NCBI GenBank assembly: GCA_023053545.1
Contig: JAKZAN010000004.1
Span: 10,602,001 to 10,666,000 of the forward strand
Direction: 5' to 3'
Origin: Lepidurus packardi
Taxonomy: Eukaryota; Arthropoda; Branchiopoda; Notostraca; Triopsidae
DNA: 64,000 bases
Of this stretch, positions 1 through 12,700 are shown one piece after another. The notes beneath the pieces are model-generated. The model ran no database searches. It was not told where the DNA came from and saw only the letters and a program-made list of their open reading frames with translations. Within the stretch, counting starts at the first letter, position 1. Every line of letters starts with the position of its first letter. The translations under genes and the position numbers were made by a program.

Positions 1-690
1 CTTGACGCACTCTACACCAGCTGCAGTAGGAAGGGATAATAATTGATGATTCACAGACAGAAGATCCATTGGTAAGTGATATCAGCAAGGAATCTTGTAG
101 GTCGTTTCACAGTGCTCCTCTTTCTGTACATCCAAATCAGAAAGTCGTTAAACACCTACGGTAAACACATTAGGTCTGAAATTCATATAAACACATTTCT
201 GATTATATATTACCAAAGGGTTTGGAGTAGCGACGGATTTGGCTCTTTTTTTGAAGTTCTTCCAGCGTTAAAAATGCGCAATCCATGAACTTAATCTTGA
301 TCATCATTCAATCTTGGTAATATACACAAGTAGGACAATTCCATATAAGAATGACATGCACTTAAGCCTCTCAGGAGTTAATGTGATGTCGAGTTGAAGA
401 AGTTTCTGCTCATTAGCTAACCACACGCAGATTCAAACATTCCTAAGCCATATTAATAATTACGTCATACAGAAGATGAACCGCGACGGATCTATTCTAC
501 TAAACTATTAAATATGTTTTAAACAATCTTACCTCAATCCCATACCCAACTGAGCCACGTGGCACGTCCCATGTGTACACTCAGCTTCATTTGCATAAGA
601 GGATGGATCTCCTAAAATAATAAATTTTGCGAACTGGATCAGGCCGAAGATAACAAAGAATAATCCCAGAGGCATCTTATTTGGTCTCAT
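1..690 (-). CDS. Secreted Cys-containing protein, first exon, runs off left edge
   Basis: I do not recognise this gene. The minus-strand exon 690..533 opens with a Met (a second Met at 675), a short basic stretch and about 20 hydrophobic residues (MPLGLFFVIFGLIQFAKF), which looks like a secretion signal. A polar segment with two cysteines spaced C-x4-C follows (EAECTHGTCHVAQLGMGL). The exon ends at a good donor (GTAAGA, 532 downward). A CTGCAG acceptor places the next exon at 21..1; joined in phase it adds SWCRVRQ and leaves the window. Alternatively, an acceptor at 613-612 (TTTTAG) would start the exon at 611, and the hydrophobic stretch would be intron. The secretion signal is what makes me prefer a start here. 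The family and function are unknown. Confidence 0.4.
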
Positions 691-3600
691 AAAGCCTACA
701 TTTAACAAACTCGTATGTTTTAAACGTAATAAAATATTCCAAACTTCTACACGCCCAATAGCGTTTGAAATAAACACCGCACTGAAAACACGCCTAAACT
801 CCACAAGCGAAGCTAAATTAATGCTTACGAATCACAGGAATATTTTCGTAACTTTAAGTAGAGTAGGATATCAAAATTTACTTAAAAATCAACAAATATC
901 ATAAAAGTGAATCGTGCCAACAGACTTGCATTGCCAGATGCAGCTCGTTCGGCTGCGCGAACGAGACTGAGGCGAGGCGAGGCGAGGCAGCGAGGCCCAG
1001 CTGAGTGGAGCGCCTCTGGCGGAGATTCCCATAGTCCAATTTTCGCGGTTATTTAAAAAATTACAAATAAAAATTACAAGTACAATGAAAAGGACATGTT
1101 TGGAAAGTAGAATTTAAGGGGAACATTTTGGGTACAACAAATAAGCACATAATGGATTCCGGGGGAAGGAAAAAGTCTAGTTTGCATGCTTTTATTATCT
1201 AATTTTGTGGAGCTAAGAAAGAACACAAACATCCCAACAGATTTGGAAAACTGAGCACCAGTGCATATATGTGCCTATAAATACAATAATATTGAAAAAA
1301 AACTCTTATTAAGGAGACTTTTTTGCATCTCTCAGATCGCTTAAACATGCCATAGAAGCAAAATAATCGTGAACTTTAAACACATTATTTACATGCAAAA
1401 CATGATAACAACCAAGAAACGTTAGTTATATATATAACAATACAAACCAGGGACAGCACAAAAGTATACCTAAAGATTTACTTTTAAGGCCACGGCATCC
1501 TGCAAGTAGTTGATACTTTTTGTCAGGAGATGGCCCTGGTGACACAACTATATCCTTAAAATCCTTCCCTTACTTTTACTGTCCTCTGCTCTCGACCTTG
1601 AGTTCAGCACAAGTTTTGCAGTTTCCTGCCTGACCGCTATCCCCTGAGTGGCAGCACAATTTCTTCTTACGATTTCATAAACTTTAAACAAGAAATGAAA
1701 AGAAACAGAAAGAGATAGTTCAAAAATATTTTTCTATAAGTATATTAAAAAAATACTTTACCCGCTGCTTAAGATTTTGATGAATGACTTATTTAAAATT
1801 GTCATAACTTGAACACTATGTAAAAATTAGTGAAACCGATACTAAAATTAAAAATCAGCAGGTTAAAGTAGATTTATACATGCGTGCAGTACTGTCACAA
1901 TGCAATTTCATTATATTGCATAATACGAAAAATTAAAATGAAAAATGACCTCGCTGTAGCGCCATAGTTCCAGTACACCACGTCCTTATGCATTGACACA
2001 CGGGCCTACGCTTTCCCATTAAGAAACCAATGAAAAAAATTACCCATAAGGGCCTTGAAATAATGGTTGCTTGCACGATATAATATAGCACAGGTCTCTA
2101 TAATTACCCAGGTCCCATCTCGTCAGCTGTCATTCCTGATAATTGCAGTTCCAGGAAAAGTCAGCATGGAATAATAGATGTACCAACGCACGGATGAGCA
2201 AGTTTCTTTGCAAAGCGAAAAAGGGGGGAATGGACTTAATTGTGTCAGTTCCACCCGACTTGAGCTGTGCACTAATGCTTCTTTCTCCATATACTCTGCA
2301 TTACACCCGTTGAAAAGAAAACGTCGCCTTATAAATGGCTTAAATTACCCCAATTACAACAAAACTGAAGAAAAAACCCCCTTCAAATTGAAGAAAATCC
2401 ATAAAATTATACACGATAATTAAGATTGAATCTTACCCTACACTGAGCCCAATAATTCCATATTATTACCAAAACCCGCCCGACAAACGAAAAACGGGGT
2501 GTTCCTCCCCGAGTCTCTAGAGGGGTCAACATGCCAAAACCGTTCATCACATTATCAAAAAGGGAGGCACGGGTACTATAGAACTACACATACAAGCCCC
2601 CCTTTATTTTTTACTCCATTGTGCCATCTCCCACTGTACCAACTAAATGGAAGGAGGCATCAGCGATGGGGTGGCCAGCTGCACTTCCATCAATCACAAA
2701 ACGAGGATAAAGCACGCGCTTTTTCTTAAAAAAGGGAAAGAGAGCAGGACATACGTATTACAACAAAACCTAGGTTGCTATTCCTTATTACTGTCGCCGT
2801 CCCTGCAGTTATTTGTCATGGTGATACAACCCGGGCTTGCATCACATCAGAACCTCATAAAAGCTGGTGTCCGTACACAATTACACTTTGGTCCCCTCAG
2901 CTTATCCCTGCCTGTAAATGAGAAACGGATCCAGCTTATCCTCAGATTATCCCAACTATCCCAACGTGCTACGCAAGGCGTAAGGAAATCTCCGCTTACC
3001 GTTCCAAAAACGCAGCATTCAGGGTACACCCAATACACAGGGTACACCTAATACACATACTACACAGCCCCCAAAACGGGGAATACACTATACACAATAC
3101 AGTACCTTCTGATTGAGTCATCGTCAAGCTCGTGTCATGGAAGTCCCAATTAAGCATGCAAAGCCTTTCAGCTTCTTTTACGTCTCCCGGCTATTGGGGC
3201 GGCCGGAGCAAGGAGAACTTTGACGGGAATAGTGTTTGAAATGGAACGAATACAACTAGAACTACAACCCCATGAAGCATGAAAACGCCCTATTACGCGG
3301 GGGTCTTTTTGCCTCTTAAACAAAACGGAATACACAAATAAGCAAGCACATTCATATAGGAACAACGAGGGATCAAAAGTCAACGGATCACGTGACTCTT
3401 GTCAGCAAAGGGGGTGGGCGTGCAATAGGGTTAAAAAAGAACGTAGAGGGTTTTGTCTTCTGGCTGCATCTCGCACGTGGCACTCGGAACTTCTCATGCA
3501 CTATTCCACCTCGATTTGGAAGTTTGCATTTTAATGAGCTGCCCACCCAGCTTTCGACACGGCAGGGTCACACAAGGCGCAATATCGCAGTGAGTAGAAG

Positions 3601-6580
3601 GCAGGAGGGGGGTCCAACAATAGTTGGCTTTCGTCACGCAAAGTTCAATTCTTGTGAAACGCCTTCAAATAAAAAGTTCTGTATAGTAAAAAAAAATGAT
3701 AAAAAATAAATGAATAAGAAATACGAACATGAAATAAATTACATTAGGGGTTCGGTACCCTCAACTCAAACTTTTGGGGCTTGGATCCACCAGCACGGAA
3801 AATGGTCTGTATCGGTCTCTATGGCGTCAAGTTGCAATATCTGGGAACCTTCCTTCCCAGAATCTGTGTCCCCGTTGCTAATCCAGTGCGAAGCCAACAT
3901 GCTGACCGCCTTTGGGACACAAAGTACCGCCTTGACCATTTGTTGAGACCCGTGTTAAAGCTTTCCATGTCCATCACAAGCTGGAGGGGAGTCCTTCCAC
4001 AGATCCTTTAAGACCATTTAGAGAGACCATCTTAACTCAAAAGTCTTGGAATATTTCCCTAAACAGAGAAGTTAAATTAGGATATAAACTTTAGGATATA
4101 ACTAGTAAAAAAAAAGGTACGTTTTACCTTCCGAAAGGGAATAAAAAAAGGGGCCAACGCAGTTGTGGTGCCCATGTAAAACAAGCGTGAGATTGTTGAC
4201 AGGCATGGCGAATTAAACCGGGGTTAAATGGATGGCGACAAGTGGAACCTGCATTGGAACTGCATGGCACGGTATGGCACTGCAGCTGTAGGATTCCCAC
4301 ATCTAAAATTGAAGCCCGCTCCTTCGTTCTATAAAGCAGTCAAAAGCAAAACGGGAGCTCGCTGACACAAAAGCGCAAGGACTTGTTGGGCAAAGTTTGC
4401 ATGACATTAATAAATCCGATTTCAATCACGGTCTCACAATAGAATTCACAGCAGGCGAAGTACTAAAGAAAAAAAAGATAAAAAAGAAAGTTACCAACTG
4501 GAATTATTCTCTATGATAAAATTAGTCAGCTGTGCTATTTGCTCCCCATTTGTCAGCTCCCATACTTAGCACATGTTGGCCTGAAATATAGTGTAAAAAC
4601 CCCTTTCGGCTCTGCACCACTTTTTCCGAGTCCTAAAATTTCCCCCAGTCAGCCCCACGTGTTACTGCAGTGATTAATAGTCCTTAATTGGTCCTCGATT
4701 GTCAACAGGGTTCATCTTCGCGTCAACTGTTCTTCCCTTAAAACTATCTTTTCGGTTTTTCTTTTGAAGCGTGGTCAAACAGTCCAACATAGACGATCCT
4801 GAAATTTTAGCTCCACCGAGTGAATCTTGCTAAAGTGAAAGATTCCTGTTAAGCGACCTTTTCTTATAGTACAGTAGAAGTATATGGCTTTAGCATGATA
4901 AAGGATATTCTCCTGCTTGCTCAAGAGTATCATGTATCCTATATCGTTCCCCCTTTTGGAACCTAGCAAATGTGAGGCCGAAATCCGTCCAAGCTCTCTT
5001 TTTCTTCCTTGATCCTGTGTCAGCGTAACACACTTCCGTGCAAGCCAATGAGAGCTCATGTGTATCAAACGTGGGCCAATAGGACACCGGGCCAGTACAT
5101 TGCGCCGTCGAACTCATCGATCTTCTTTTTCCGGTTCTTTTAGCCTAGCCAAGCCCTGTAATCTCTGTTTTCGACATAACGCTTACGTCAACTTAAAGCT
5201 TTTAAAAATAAACTAGCCCACAGGATGTTAGACAAAGAAAAATTGGCGATAAGAACCGAGGTTAAACGGAAATCATGGCTCCCGACTCCTTCTCCAAAGC
5301 AAATCAAATCACTTGGCATCTAAGCAAAGTTAGACTGTTTTCCCAGACACATATCCCCAAAAACTGGTGATAAGAAACGAGGTTTCACGGAAATCATGCA
5401 TTCATTTCTGATTTTCCTAAATCTATTTTGCCTTCAAGAACAAGTTGTCACGGTTCGAAGCTTATTGTATCCAATCGATCCAATTGATCCAATTCTTTTA
5501 ATTGTCCTTATTTTTCTTTAAAAAAAAACGCGAAAACTCACCTTTGGGATCCTTTCTAATCGAACCTGTGATCTCTAACGCAAGTCTCGAATGCAATATA
5601 CTTGTCACAACAAAACATCTGTTTAAATTCCCTACTACACTTTGAAGAACTTCGGCAAAGGTACAAAAAGCCTTCCATTCCTAGCTAATCCTCATCAAGT
5701 GCCAATCGAATAGACATGTCTCCATGCTCTTGTGATTCAATGTTCTTTGTCGTCATGCAAAAAAAAAAAAATGGATGATGGCTCCTGGTTTTTTCTGGGG
5801 CGCCGTTGATCCGTTTCAGTGTCGCCTGGTCTCTGTATCCAAAGATCCACACTTTTCCTCCTTGGCTATTACCACGATTGATCTTCTGACAGCCTCTCGA
5901 GGGAGGGTATCAAACACGCCTCTTGTTGCTAAAGCCCGCCTTTTGCATTGGCTAACAGGCGCGGTGCAACAGGGAGTGCGCGGCTCATGTCTGCCCAATC
6001 GCTTGCTGGACAACACCATTTCCCTCCCAGCATCTTGCTACTCTATGCTATAACGCTGACAGATCCCAAAATCCCGGCTCAGAATTCCATGGACGTTGTC
6101 CTTGCCTTGTCCCTCTTTTTCCAGTTCCAGAACTTGCCTGGGTCCCATCCAGTCCTCCCAAAAAACTCCAACTGTGTCTCACTTCCCAATCGCTTAGTTC
6201 CACTGACTTCAATTTCACTGTTGTAGCAAAAAAAGAAATTAATTTTAAATTTTACTGAGCTTCCACAAAAGGAAAAAGTGTTTAGTGCTCGGGTCCGAAG
6301 AACAGAAAGAAAGAAAACAAAAAAAAACTAAAAATCTCATCTGCCATCCAACCAGCAGAGGAAGTTGTTAAACCCAAGCCGGCGGCCAGCACCGAGAAAC
6401 CCTTGAGCTTTTCCTTGAGAAGCTTCAGTCACCTGATAACTCGGGACCGGGAAACCCGGGATACTTCCAGGAGCTGCACACCTGTACCCTTTCCATAACC
6501 TGTGTTTTGTGTATGTGGAAGTTGGTGTCGTGTTCAAAAGTTTCGCTTTGGGGATTTGGATTTCCCAGTATTTCCTCACA
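691..6580. other. Gene-free stretch with minor repeats
   Basis: I see no supportable gene. Small features are a run of GAGGC units at about 970-995, a low-complexity stretch built on AATACAC/GTACACC at 3,020-3,100, and a direct repeat of about 35 bp (gataagaamcgaggtt core) at 5,245-5,280 and 5,366-5,400. Open frames here have no family resemblance and no splice context. Confidence 0.5.
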
Positions 6581-6764
6581 TCTGTGTTTGATCACTTGTG
6601 ATCGTTTTGCACGATGTGCCGTGTGAAGAAGCCATAGAAGGTGCAGTGATTCAAACCCAAATTCGAAAGTTTCGAATACTTGCGAGTTTCGGAAGAGTTT
6701 GTGGGAGAAAAGCTGAACAAAAGAACATTTGATTTTCTTATTTAAAAGTGTCGCCAGTCAAGTA

Positions 6765-9700
6765 ATGCTGGCCAATATGTTACCCTACGAAACACTGGGT
6801 TTGTACGAGCAGACCAAGCCCAGTCTGGTGTACAAAGTGCCCAGGGTCGTGCCAGACCAGAAAGCGAGGTTCGAGTCAGACGAGTTGTTTCGGCGACTCA
6901 GTCGAGAGTCCGAGGTAAGCATGAGCTAGGAGTGCCAATTACAACCAATTTTAACTCCAAGGGGAAAAGAAAAAGTATATACGGGCTTCAACTTGGAACA
7001 TGGACGAACCTCACAAACCAGAGCTTTGGGAAGAATTTATACTCAGGTTGCACAGAGTCCTTCTGGTGTGGACAGCCCAAGTTTTGTGGGCTGGCTGGGA
7101 AAAGCGTTAGGAAATCACTCCGGTGACTTTAATAAAAAAAACAAAACAGGACTATATTTCGTTAATCGTGGGTACACAACAAAGAAATTTTGACAGGTTA
7201 CGAACATCGACTAGCCGTTTGCGAGAACGGGACGTGAGTCAACGTTAGCAAGGACGAGAACATTCAAACTGGCAACAGTGAATTTTGGCAACAATGAAAT
7301 ACACCTTCCGTATCTAGTACGGAAATTCTTTGATGGTGCTTAGTTGCTCCACAAAACTTGTAATTCATTCTCTCTAAACTGGCTCAATTTCACAGAATAA
7401 CTATAACTTCTAAGCAAACTTCTCTTTTGGGAGAACCTAATTTTGTTTTCAAACACGAGCGCTTAATTGGACAAAAAACTTCAAAGTTAGTGAAACGCCA
7501 AGTTGGATTGCGATTAAAAAAAGTGGCTCGGATTTGCTCCACTGGTTAAGACGTGAACCTGGCAAGGGAACATGTTATGTTCTCTATATCCAAAGCTGTC
7601 AGTGGCAACCAGTTGACCGCAAAAGAGGCATATCTATCTATTTCAAGGCTTATTTCTAAGTTTTACAGGTTTTTAAAAGTTTGGTTTCAAAGGAGTTTTG
7701 GGGGGCTCGCTATTCAAATCAATAATAGACTCGAGAAGTGTCAACAGTTAATAGATTTATTATCAAGTCTTCCCTTTTCGAGCCTCTGCACCCAAAATCC
7801 ACTCCAGGTGAGATGGATACTCTTGTATTGACTGTCGGAAGAATTTTTCCACCTTTTTCGGTGGTTCTCCCAGTTCGCAAACCTGGATTGGGGCAGTGCG
7901 GAAAGGCTACTTCATTCACCAAGTCAGAAAGCTAAAACGGGGAGGACTATTGTTAACTTTGTGGTCATTTTCAACTCTTTTTCCCCGTGATCCGACGCCC
8001 GCTGCTTATTATATGCCCCCGACGCCCCGAAGCCAAACAAGTTTTCTTCAATGAAAGCCCCAAGCGCGCTTTGCGGAACCTATTAAATGCCTTCCAAAAT
8101 GGCCTAAACAGGGCCATTGTTAAGAGTTAACTCTCCCTTGAATGCCAGAAAGATACTTGAAATATTTTGGGTATATTCCGAATAAGCACGACAGTGGTCT
8201 ACTGGCGTTAAGGAATGTTTCTTTAGCAAACGTAATTGACTGGTTTTGGGGTCTTAACTTGAGGTCGCTTCAAGTTCTCCTTGCGGTTTCCCAAAGAACT
8301 TGATGGATTAGTACGTCTTCTTCCGAGTTTCAATGACTACATTCCTCACAAATGAATAAGTTGCATGTCTTCTTCCGAGTTTCAATGACTGACTCCCTTC
8401 TTCAAACATACAAACATAATAAAATAAAAAGCATTAAAAAAAATTCAATTTATTAAGTACGATCGGTTTATTAGGTTCGCTACGTTGGGTACCGCGATCG
8501 TCCGCTGGAAGAACGTCAAATGCGATTCCAAGCAGGTTGCCGGGAAGGACACAGCGAAATCGTAAGTTTCATTATATTGTACTTTTTGTATGGAAACAAA
8601 CGTAATTTACTAGTAAAGTACCCTTGTTGTTGTGAGAGATGCGAGTTGAATTCCTGAGCGAGCCATTTGTTCTGGGAGACGACAGACGAAGCGTCTTGTT
8701 AGGGGGGGGGGGGGGGATAACGGCTGTAATTTCTGCGCTCCAACACGCTCCAATTGCTGCAGCAATGAGCTCAGAGGACAGGCCGAAACGAGGAGGGGAA
8801 TCTTTCTAAGCTTACTTCCTTGCACCGGATAGGTTCTTGCTCTAACAGAACGTAAAGATCTTCGGATCAATACTCTTTGGAAGTATCTTTTTGCCGGTTC
8901 CAGTACGCGCAAGTCCTCTGAGAAAACTTAAAAGGGGTATTCCGAGTCCCCCCAATGTTCTTCTAGACCATTCTGAGCCGTGCGCTAATACTAAAAAATA
9001 TAGTATTATTTTATAGATATATTTTGTCCGGTTTTTCCCAAATCTGGACATCGGCGACGGCGCGAACTGACTTGGCAACCGATCTCGCGGCAGTACTCCG
9101 GGACGGCAGTTCCCACGGAATATCTCTAGCTAGGAACTTCTCTGGCATAGAAAAATGCGAGATTCGAGTGGGGAATTTTGCTTCTAATCAATATCTACAG
9201 TGGACACTCTTTCCAATTTTTTTTTTTCTGTTGATCGTCGTCAACGTTTGTCCTATTTAGCTCTTTTCAATTAGGTTAAAACGCATGGATTCCTTGTACA
9301 GCTTCCTTTTTTCTTCCAAAAGTTATTATCTCCAAACCACACTTCCTTTACCCTACGTTTTTTTTCAACTCTGTATACGTATTCTATAAAAGAACTCTCT
9401 ATGGATTCTATATCAGAAGCCCCGAGAGTTTCCCTTAGCCCAGACCGTCCAAGTAGCGAGCCCAACGCTTCACGCGTCTTTCGGAAAACGAAAACCCCAA
9501 AAGAAAAGCAAAACCGCATCTACATTTCCTTTCATCCTGCTGGAAATTAGAAAATGATATTCAATACGAACCCGATAACCTGAACGTCGAAAGATAGGAC
9601 TTGCAAGCTTCACAACCCAAATTATCTTAAAGGGAAAAGAAAAAGGACGACAGCGCACCAAGTAACTGATCCGCTTTTCCTGCGATACTTCCAATAGCTT

Positions 9701-12700
9701 AGGTCGCCAATACTCCCCAAGACAAGTCCTCCAACTTCCGATTAAATGTAAACCTACACCTTCGAAAACAGCTTAGAACCCAAGAAGCGAAACCTTATTA
9801 TAAAACAAAAAAATTGTAACTAGAGATACTGAAACCAAATTAACCCCCTTGTTTTTCGTTTGACGTAGGCGATCGTGGCCACTGGGACCAATTTCCAGCT
9901 CGTCTTTGGGCCCGGAACGTTAGGTTACAACAGTGATGGTCGAGATTGCGATTTTGACAAGGAACCTGGCAAGGTAAGTTTCCCCAACAACACACTAGTC
10001 TTTTTAAGTGTCCCTTTTAAGAGGGGAACGCTCGGGCATTAAAAGAACCGCAAGACCTATCGAAACGTACTTTGGCATGTCATTAACGTCGAAACCAATT
10101 CTTGGGACATCTTCATTGCCAAAAATCCCCATGAAAAAAAAAAGTTTCTCAGGGCAAATAGGTAGCTTGTGCCGGGGCTCCCAATGTGCTTGGATGCACT
10201 TCTGCGTACGGGCCCGGGTCCAGCGTGGGTTGGGAGTGGAAAGCATCGGGGGATTTAGGGAAAGTGGTAGAACGGGGAAAAGAGCCTTTGCTTGTATATA
10301 CTTGTATGAGCGAAAGAAACAAGTGTCCTTTTGTAGAGTAATACACGTTGCTACTTACTGACCGGTGGGGGCCTTTCTGGGGTCCAATTCCTCCTGAGCC
10401 AAAAGGTTTTTAGCTGGAAGGTGTCGTAAAATGCGATGCATCTGATACTTATTGATGCGCACAGCAGCTCTAAGCTCGAAACTTTGCCTCGGTGGCCATA
10501 AAACCGCACCCTTTGCTAAATAGCTCGAGAAACGAGAAAAAGGCCTACAACCCAAGATGTTTTTATGGTAGAGGATGGTGGATCTGGGTTTTCCAAGCCT
10601 TGTGTGGAGGTGACTTGCTGTCGTTGCTAATAACTTTGGATTTGGAATTTCAATGGGGGGGTTGGGCATCCTTCATTTCCCGAGCGATCTAAACAATGTT
10701 TGTGCGCAAATCAAACGTGACAAGAACAGAGGAAACTTTTCAAAACTCTTACAGGTTTGAGGTTAACCACGTGGCATTGTGAACGTTTGAGCCGGTACTG
10801 GGAGGCAAATGTGTTGTACAGTTTGTACCGATAACAAGGAACGCACACCGGCAACCAAGCCCAGCATGGTCATGTTGGGGCTGAAAGTGCAGGATAAAAG
10901 GTATACTATACACCATCATAACAAGCAAGCTTTTTACGACCCGAAGGCAGCCCCTGTCATAAAACGTACCCAAAACAGAAACATTTTATTAGAATTCGGA
11001 CCGTAATACCGCAGTGAGCTATTTGCCAGGAATTGCAAAGTTAAATGACTTGATTGACCTTAGGAGTTACTTTTATACCTGGCTCGGGCATTAATTCGAA
11101 GGAAGAAAGATCAAGAATCCAAAGGACTTCATTTGGGGACTTCTTTCTCAAGTTTTGAGCCGTTTTACCAAGCAGGGTGCACAAGGGTTTTCGTCACTCT
11201 GCGCTCCAGCGCACTTCCCCGGGGGTTGTCACAAAGCATAATTTTGATTTACGATCGTACAACGATTTTAGAACTTTTAGCTGAGGTTTTAGCGAGTTAC
11301 CGTCAAAAAGCGGTCGTTCCAGCCATGATAACCGCCAACCAACACACCTGTGTGGTTTGTCCGCCATTTTTAAGCGACTTCACTGCCCCCTGTGGGACCA
11401 CCAACGGCGTTAAGATTCGCTAAAAACATTTCCAATGCTGGGGCAGTATATTTTAACCGATTTCACAGGCTTTTAAACTTCCAAAAAGGATCGACCAACA
11501 GTGAATTCCACGTTGTTCATTTGAAAAACCAGCAGCTAAAAGCTCTCGTGCGCACTCGATTGTTTCATTGTTGGGAAGTATACAACCCCCCCAATCCAGT
11601 TGCCCCCACCTCGGAAATACAATAAAAGCGAAAATTTCAGCAACTATAGAACGAACTAATGACCAACCCGAGCGCATTACTCGCTTGGTTGGAGCCTTGA
11701 AGACCTCCCGGTGTCTATTCGGAACATCCTTGTGGACAAGTTAGCTGCCTTTTTACTACCGACAGGACAGACGCGAAAGCAATGGGCCCACAAGATAACG
11801 GTAGAAGAAACACAAGGATGGAACGTGGCTCGCTTCCTTTGCCTGCATGTATAATATATACCTATTTCTTTTACTTAGGCCAAAAAGTCTAAAGGAGTAT
11901 CGCTTACCTTGCCTATCACCTTTGGGGAGAGCAGCTCCGGGCTCGGCTTCGTTCTGAGACGGGAAAATAGAAGATATATAATACTCGGGGAAGGATTTGG
12001 AGGCAGGTTTTTCATTTGAATAGAAATCCCATTAAGCGGGCACTGTCCAGCGGTTCCTTGATGGGCACAACATTGTCAGTCCAAGACAAGAAATGTGGAT
12101 GGCGGTCTGTTGCTTTTGCTCCGGCTAACATACTCTTGGGTCGTAAGAAGATGCTCACCAGATTAGATAGTTACGGTGCAAGAATGCAACAAAATGAGGA
12201 TTAGTCCCTGCCAACATAACAAGCTGGCCTGGGCGCACACGTATTGTTGCAAAGGCAACAAGCAGCAGGAGCAGCAACCCCCCCTCCCCCCCAATTCAAA
12301 CCCGAGGAACGTGCCATTGGACTCTGAATAGGACTACTTTTCTGCGCTGTTTGTTGCTCGGCATGCGAATGTGGACATTCCTGCCTCTTTCGTTCTATTC
12401 ACATGCGTAATCCTTCTAGAAGAAGAAAAGGGGGGCTTTGAAATACGAAACTTAAGGTTAAAGTGTAATAGTTTATGTACAAAAAAAGGGAACGTGAATT
12501 ACCCGAATCCCAATCTTGATGGGCCAATTTAGCAAGCTTTGGCAACGCGAAGATCCATAAAATTGCCTCGGCTCGTAGAAAGCTGGATGCGTCCGACGGT
12601 TTCTGGGCCATTATGCGAAGCAGCTAAGCATCCAAATCGTCCAACTTGGACCGAAGCGCAGCTGTCTCGACAACGGCAGATGACGGTTATCATACCACTC

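Noticed and set aside
2647..3051. 134-codon open frame on plus
   Set aside because: It is low complexity and ends in an ACACC/AATACAC repeat, with no domain.
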